A stretch of 64,000 nucleotides of DNA from Chrysomallon squamiferum (Eukaryota; Mollusca; Gastropoda; Neomphalida; Peltospiridae), in NCBI GenBank assembly GCA_012295275.1, contig CM022670.1:39911251-39975250 (forward strand), given 5' to 3'. A model generated the notes under the pieces. The model was not told the origin of the DNA and did no database searches. It worked only from the letters and a program-made list of their open reading frames with translations. The position numbers and the translations under genes were made by a program. Positions within the stretch are counted from its first letter, which is position 1. Each line of letters opens with the position of its first letter. Shown here piece after piece: positions 60,219-64,000 of this stretch.

Positions 60219-60239
60219 TGCGTCTCAGATTCAAAATCG

Positions 60240-60346
60240 TTTTTATTTGTTTTCATTTGTTATTGTTATTTATTTATTTGTTTTCTTTTCATGTGTTGCT
60301 ATGTTTTTGTTTTTATTTCTTTTGATTTGATTTTGATTTTATTTTA

Positions 60347-60409
<63 letters not shown>

Positions 60410-60793
60410 TATCTTATCTATTTTCATTTTCACTTGCGTATACTTCTCGTTTACCTGCTTTAATTTCAACGTATTATTTTTTATTTCTGTTTCTACCTAT
60501 TCTGTGGTTGGTTGTAAAAGTTTAAATTATATACGACTAAACTGGTTCCATTGTTTTAGCTCCATGTTTGCATGGACGGAAATAGGTAATTCTGGTTTAA
60601 TCGAACGTTATCTCTGAATGGTTTTTAATAAAGCTAATAGCTATTCATGCCCAGAGCTGGGATGTTTTAAACGTGCCAAGCACTGAACCATACCACATCG
60701 CTTCATCCACTGAAAAAACAGATACATCATCTAGCAGGCAGCTGATAAAAACCACGACAGTCTCGATAAACGATCAGTCTGGACTTCGATAAC
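60240..60793. other. Interval between the two secreted-protein genes
   Basis: It holds T-rich sequence, a TTA array (60348-60402) and, in its last 200 bases, more complex DNA that should contain the promoter of paralogue 2. A weak TATA-like GATAAAAACC lies near 60746. Nothing else is recognised. Confidence 0.5.
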
Positions 60794-61681
60794 ATGGAAG
60801 CGTGGCCATTGATTCTAACAGTAAGTTTATTTTGTTATTAAACTGGATTATTTTATATATTAAATTGAATTTATAGCAATTATTTACTAAGTGTTTTCAT
60901 TCTTTATTTTTGGTTTATCTTCAGAGTTGAAGACACTGTAATTTAATTTTTTTATATTTTGTTTTATGATCAGTTTGATACTAATCGGTGTTATAAAATA
61001 ACGGATTCTTTGTTACGCTTGTTTTTCGGGCGAATGTCGGAATCTCGTATCGCTTAAGAAATTAACAAAAAAATAAATACATTAAAATGTTACTGAACGA
61101 TAAGCAGATTTCTGTCTACAACATACACATGCCTCACAGCATCGTCAGCAACGAGGTGCCGTGCTGTCTGAACGACCACCTGCCCTCAGTCGTGGCCACC
61201 AACTCTGTTTTCAGTTCAATGTCGTCGCGACCTCTTCAAGACTGATCGTTCTTCAACAGCCCTTGAGCGCATGGCCACATAGCGAGCAGAAAGCAGCAGC
61301 TTTGTAACATCCTGCACCTGACGACGATTTCCCACCTTCTGTCCCCACAAGTCAAGACAGTTAACTTGATTCTCTCACATTAAAAAGCACCACGGATTTG
61401 TTCGTTCTTTCTTACGATCTGCTCCCTGTGTTTGAGGTTTTTGTTTTCTTGATAAATTATGAAGCACTGCTGTCAGAGGTTTGGCGAAAGTGGTCATTCT
61501 AGTCGTACATTTTATCAATATTTTATAAGTGCACAGATAAGTACACACATAAGTATACACATACACAAACACACTCCTACAGACATAAACACATACATAC
61601 ACACATGTACATACATATGTTCACACACATATATACATATTGCATACACAAACAGTCATACATATACACATACGTACACAG

Positions 61682-61729
<48 letters not shown>

Positions 61730-62350
61730 CTTTCAGCTTTATTTCAGTTAACAAGATTCGGTATAACATTAACGTTCATATACAGAAGGAGTGCTACCTT
61801 TCATTGTTAACATGGATTCTAGTTATGAAGAAAAAAAGACAATTATAATTTTTTTTTCATCCGTACACATTATCACCCAAACTCCCTTTTCAATACACAA
61901 CTTTATGATGTAATAAAATGCAAAAATATCGATTGTAATTCCAGCTGATGTACATTTCCAGTCATTTATAAACACATTGTCTTGCTACAGCAATATGTTA
62001 CATTCATATAGCTCAATTCTGCTTTATGCATTAATAATGTAAAACAACAGAAGGATTGTAGCAGCATTTTATTTAATGACTCACTCGACACATTTGTAAT
62101 GTAAGATGAGAGATACGCGAAATCTGTTCATTCAGTTTCAAGCAAATGTAAACTACTCGTTCTTTGAGCCTAGTTTTTAAAAATAAACTAGTAAAATAAT
62201 CTTTGTTGTGTTTATTTTCTGTTTCAGATTTTTTGTATCAGTTTTGCTGTGGCTGAACAAAACGCGAGCACTCGAGGTAAGTTTGTGAATGTTCCAGCAA
62301 AAACCTCATTTAATAACTGTTACTATTGTTTCTTTGTTTGTTTATTTGTT

Positions 62351-62382
<32 letters not shown>

Positions 62383-63093
62383 TGTTTGTTTATTTTATTT
62401 ATTTTTATTGTTGTTACTATTGCTGTTGTTGTTGTTGTTGTTGTTATTAAGTAATCTTTTTGAAATGAAGCATTACTGACCAAATACAGCTCATTACAAA
62501 CAGTCAATTGTTGATCCTATACAAAAATAATGATCAGTTATTCATACTGCATGACGTAACGATTCTGAACTGGGATTAATGTGAGAGGATTAATGAGATA
62601 AAAGAAAACGATCAAGTTTAATTTCTCTGCAGAGTGCGTATTAAATAGTTCTTCGTATTATTAACACGACTTGGTAAATGATTTCAGATCTACGCGAAGG
62701 TGCATGCAGATACAATTCATTTTCTGGTATCTTATGGCAACTTACGGAATTGCTTTCTCACGTCATTATTATCTAAATCTCTAACAACCATATTTGCTTT
62801 TTCCAGAAACTTCTGCTGAACAGTTTGAATGCAGCTTCAACGAAATGTGCAAAAACGTGCATCGTAGCTTCACCGTCATCAACGGCAAAGTAATTTGTTG
62901 TTTGAATGGTCGGGTTCCGCTGGTAAGCGTAATTAATGGCAACATGTCCTGCACGTGCGATCCGAAAAAGACGATGACGGCAAAAGAAGCCTCGATTTTC
63001 CTTAGAAAAATGATCCAGACTATGTCGCGACGCGTTGAAAACGAGATACAAGACTCGATTAGAAATATGGGACGTTTGATGAATTCCATTTAA
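60794..63093 (+). CDS. Small secreted six-cysteine protein, paralogue 2 (unrecognised family)
   Basis: Three coding exons: 60794-60820 (ATG start), 62228-62276 and 62807-63093 (TAA). They give 120 residues. The first exon is again exactly 27 bases and intron phases are again 0 and 1. The signal peptide is MEAWPLILTIFCISFAVAEQ, ending near residue 19-20. The six cysteines are spaced C-x5-C-x15-CC-x16-C-x-C, identical to the upstream paralogue, with shared CCLNG, SCTCDP and KTMT motifs. The tail after KTMTAKEA is a basic, probably helical segment (MIQTMSRRVENEIQDSI) unrelated in sequence to the 11-residue repeats of paralogue 1. A role outside the cell is inferred from the signal peptide only. 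A decayed extra copy of the last exon lies in intron 1. Confidence 0.8.
61096..61382 (+). pseudogene. Decayed third copy of the six-cysteine exon
   Basis: The frame at 61124-61215 reads IHMPHSIVSNEVPCCLNDHL and then PSVVATNSV, close to VHVPHSIINNDVFCCLNGQL of paralogue 1. The first two cysteine positions and the C-x-C pair are lost, and the frame stops at TGA 61243-61245. Resemblance beyond that to about 61382 is weak. No clear acceptor precedes it. It is closer to paralogue 1 than to paralogue 2, in whose intron it lies. Confidence 0.75.
61687..61728. repeat. (CA)n microsatellite in intron 1 of paralogue 2
   Basis: A perfect CA run is preceded by imperfect ACATACA sequence from 61550. Confidence 0.95.
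62350..62450. repeat. (TA)n and (TTG)n repeats in intron 2 of paralogue 2
   Basis: A TA run (62351-62379), TTTG units and TTG units (62418-62445) lie in the 530-base intron. Confidence 0.9.
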
Positions 63094-63120
63094 AAAAAAA
63101 CCAGAACACAAAACAAAAAT

Positions 63121-63126
63121 AATAAA
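63121..63126 (+). promoter_or_regulatory. Polyadenylation signal of paralogue 2
   Basis: AATAAA lies 28 bases after the stop codon. Confidence 0.6.
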
Positions 63127-63163
63127 GCTTAGCAGTTACAAATGTTTATTAATTATTTTTCTT

Positions 63164-63201
<38 letters not shown>

Positions 63202-63372
63202 ATGTCACAGTGACTAGACTGAGTGGTATTACTACCTAAAATTAGGGTAGCAGACTATAACAGCGTCACGTGACACGGTGTTAATTATCTGACACGGCTT
63301 AAACTACTAAATGACTATTCTGTATCCACTAGAGAACAACAACACAGACACGAATTCAATATGGATAATTGG

Positions 63373-63411
<39 letters not shown>

Positions 63412-63790
63412 TTTTACACAAATCAACCCGAAAGGGTCATATATAGTTATATAGTTAAATCTTACGGTTCGAAGATACGTTATGAAAGCAAACAGTGTTG
63501 ACAAATAATACAAAACCAATTCAGCCCAGTTGATTACTTGATCTTTCTAGATACTCTTTTTAATTATTAAAATACATTAACCTCGTATTATAAATGTATT
63601 ACCACAGAATAACACCATAAAAATTCAACAGTAATAGATTAAGCTATCTTAAATAATTCAGTATGTATGTTACATATATAGAGAGAGAGAGAGAGAGAGA
63701 GTAATAAAACAAGGCATTTAATAAAACAAGGCATTTGACTCCTATCAGAATACATAAAGTCTAGAAGAATATTCAGTCATTTTAGAAATT
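63127..63790. other. Non-coding stretch after paralogue 2
   Basis: It contains a TAG array (63164-63201), a TA run (63373-63399), a GA run (63681-63701) and otherwise unremarkable AT-rich DNA. No gene is seen. Confidence 0.6.
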
Positions 63791-64000
63791 TCAGTGTTTT
63801 GTCAACGGATTCTTTAGCGACATATAATTCAAGTAGTTATTGTTGTTTTTTTCTTTTACAAAAGTTTTTCTGCAAATTTTGCAATTACATAAAAATATCT
63901 CCTTTCTTCTAAGGAAAGATGATTGGCAACCCGCTTTTTCGGGACGAAGAAATTGTGAACTACGAGTTCTCCAGAAAGCATCTTCTGAACTTCTCTTAAT
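63791..64000 (-). CDS. Open frame running off the window, possible 3' exon (uncertain)
   Basis: On the minus strand a frame stays open from base 64000 to a TGA at 63793-63791, 69 codons. It includes SSFLRRKEIFLCNCKICRKT, a C-x-C-x2-C cluster reminiscent of a zinc-finger half but lacking the expected histidines. It could be the end of a gene outside the window, part of a repeat, or chance. I do not recognise it. Confidence 0.2.
   Translation of the reverse strand: MKRSSEDAFWRTRSSQFLRPEKAGCQSSFLRRKEIFLCNCKICRKTFVKEKNNNNYLNYMSLKNPLTKH

Overview
The window looks like nuclear DNA of an animal, most likely a mollusc or another lophotrochozoan. This is inferred from AT-rich introns crowded with microsatellites, canonical GT-AG introns throughout, and proteins that follow animal orthologues closely along their length. 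The species cannot be named from this sequence. All gene models below were built by hand from splice sites, reading-frame phase and remembered family sequence; no alignment was run.

Layout: (1) 610-5480, plus strand: the 3' part of a TTC39-family tetratricopeptide gene whose 5' exons lie upstream of the window. (2) 5481-12941: AT-rich intergenic DNA. (3) 12942-18206, minus strand: SLC35B3, a Golgi PAPS transporter, nine coding exons and 374 residues. (4) 18630-19163: a short divergent promoter interval. (5) 19164-29604, plus strand: THOC1, complete in 20 coding exons and 658 residues, with its C-terminal death domain. (6) 29605 to about 34200: intergenic DNA with a mobile-element relic. (7) about 34270-52935, plus strand: SLC44A1-like choline transporter CTL1, one non-coding 5' exon plus 20 coding exons, with long repeat-filled introns and a one-base frame disruption in coding exon 4. 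(8) 52936-58453: intergenic. (9) 58454-63093, plus strand: two tandem genes for small secreted six-cysteine proteins with identical cysteine spacing and identical intron phases, plus a decayed third copy inside the first intron of the second gene. I do not recognise this family. (10) The last 210 bases hold an open minus-strand frame that runs off the window.

The four large genes are housekeeping in character: PAPS supply for sulfation, mRNA export, choline transport and a TPR protein. They do not form a pathway. THOC1 and SLC35B3 are head-to-head and may share a promoter.

The most unusual signals are these. (a) The secreted C-x5-C-x15-CC-x16-C-x-C family. (b) Tandem arrays anchored on splice junctions in three different genes, which multiply acceptor or donor sites (TTC39, THOC1 exon 15, SLC44A1 coding exons 6 and 8). 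(c) An inverted 37-base copy of one of these arrays on the other side of a 64-base exon. (d) An apparently absent TTC39 exon and a homopolymer frameshift in SLC44A1, either of which may be real or an assembly fault.
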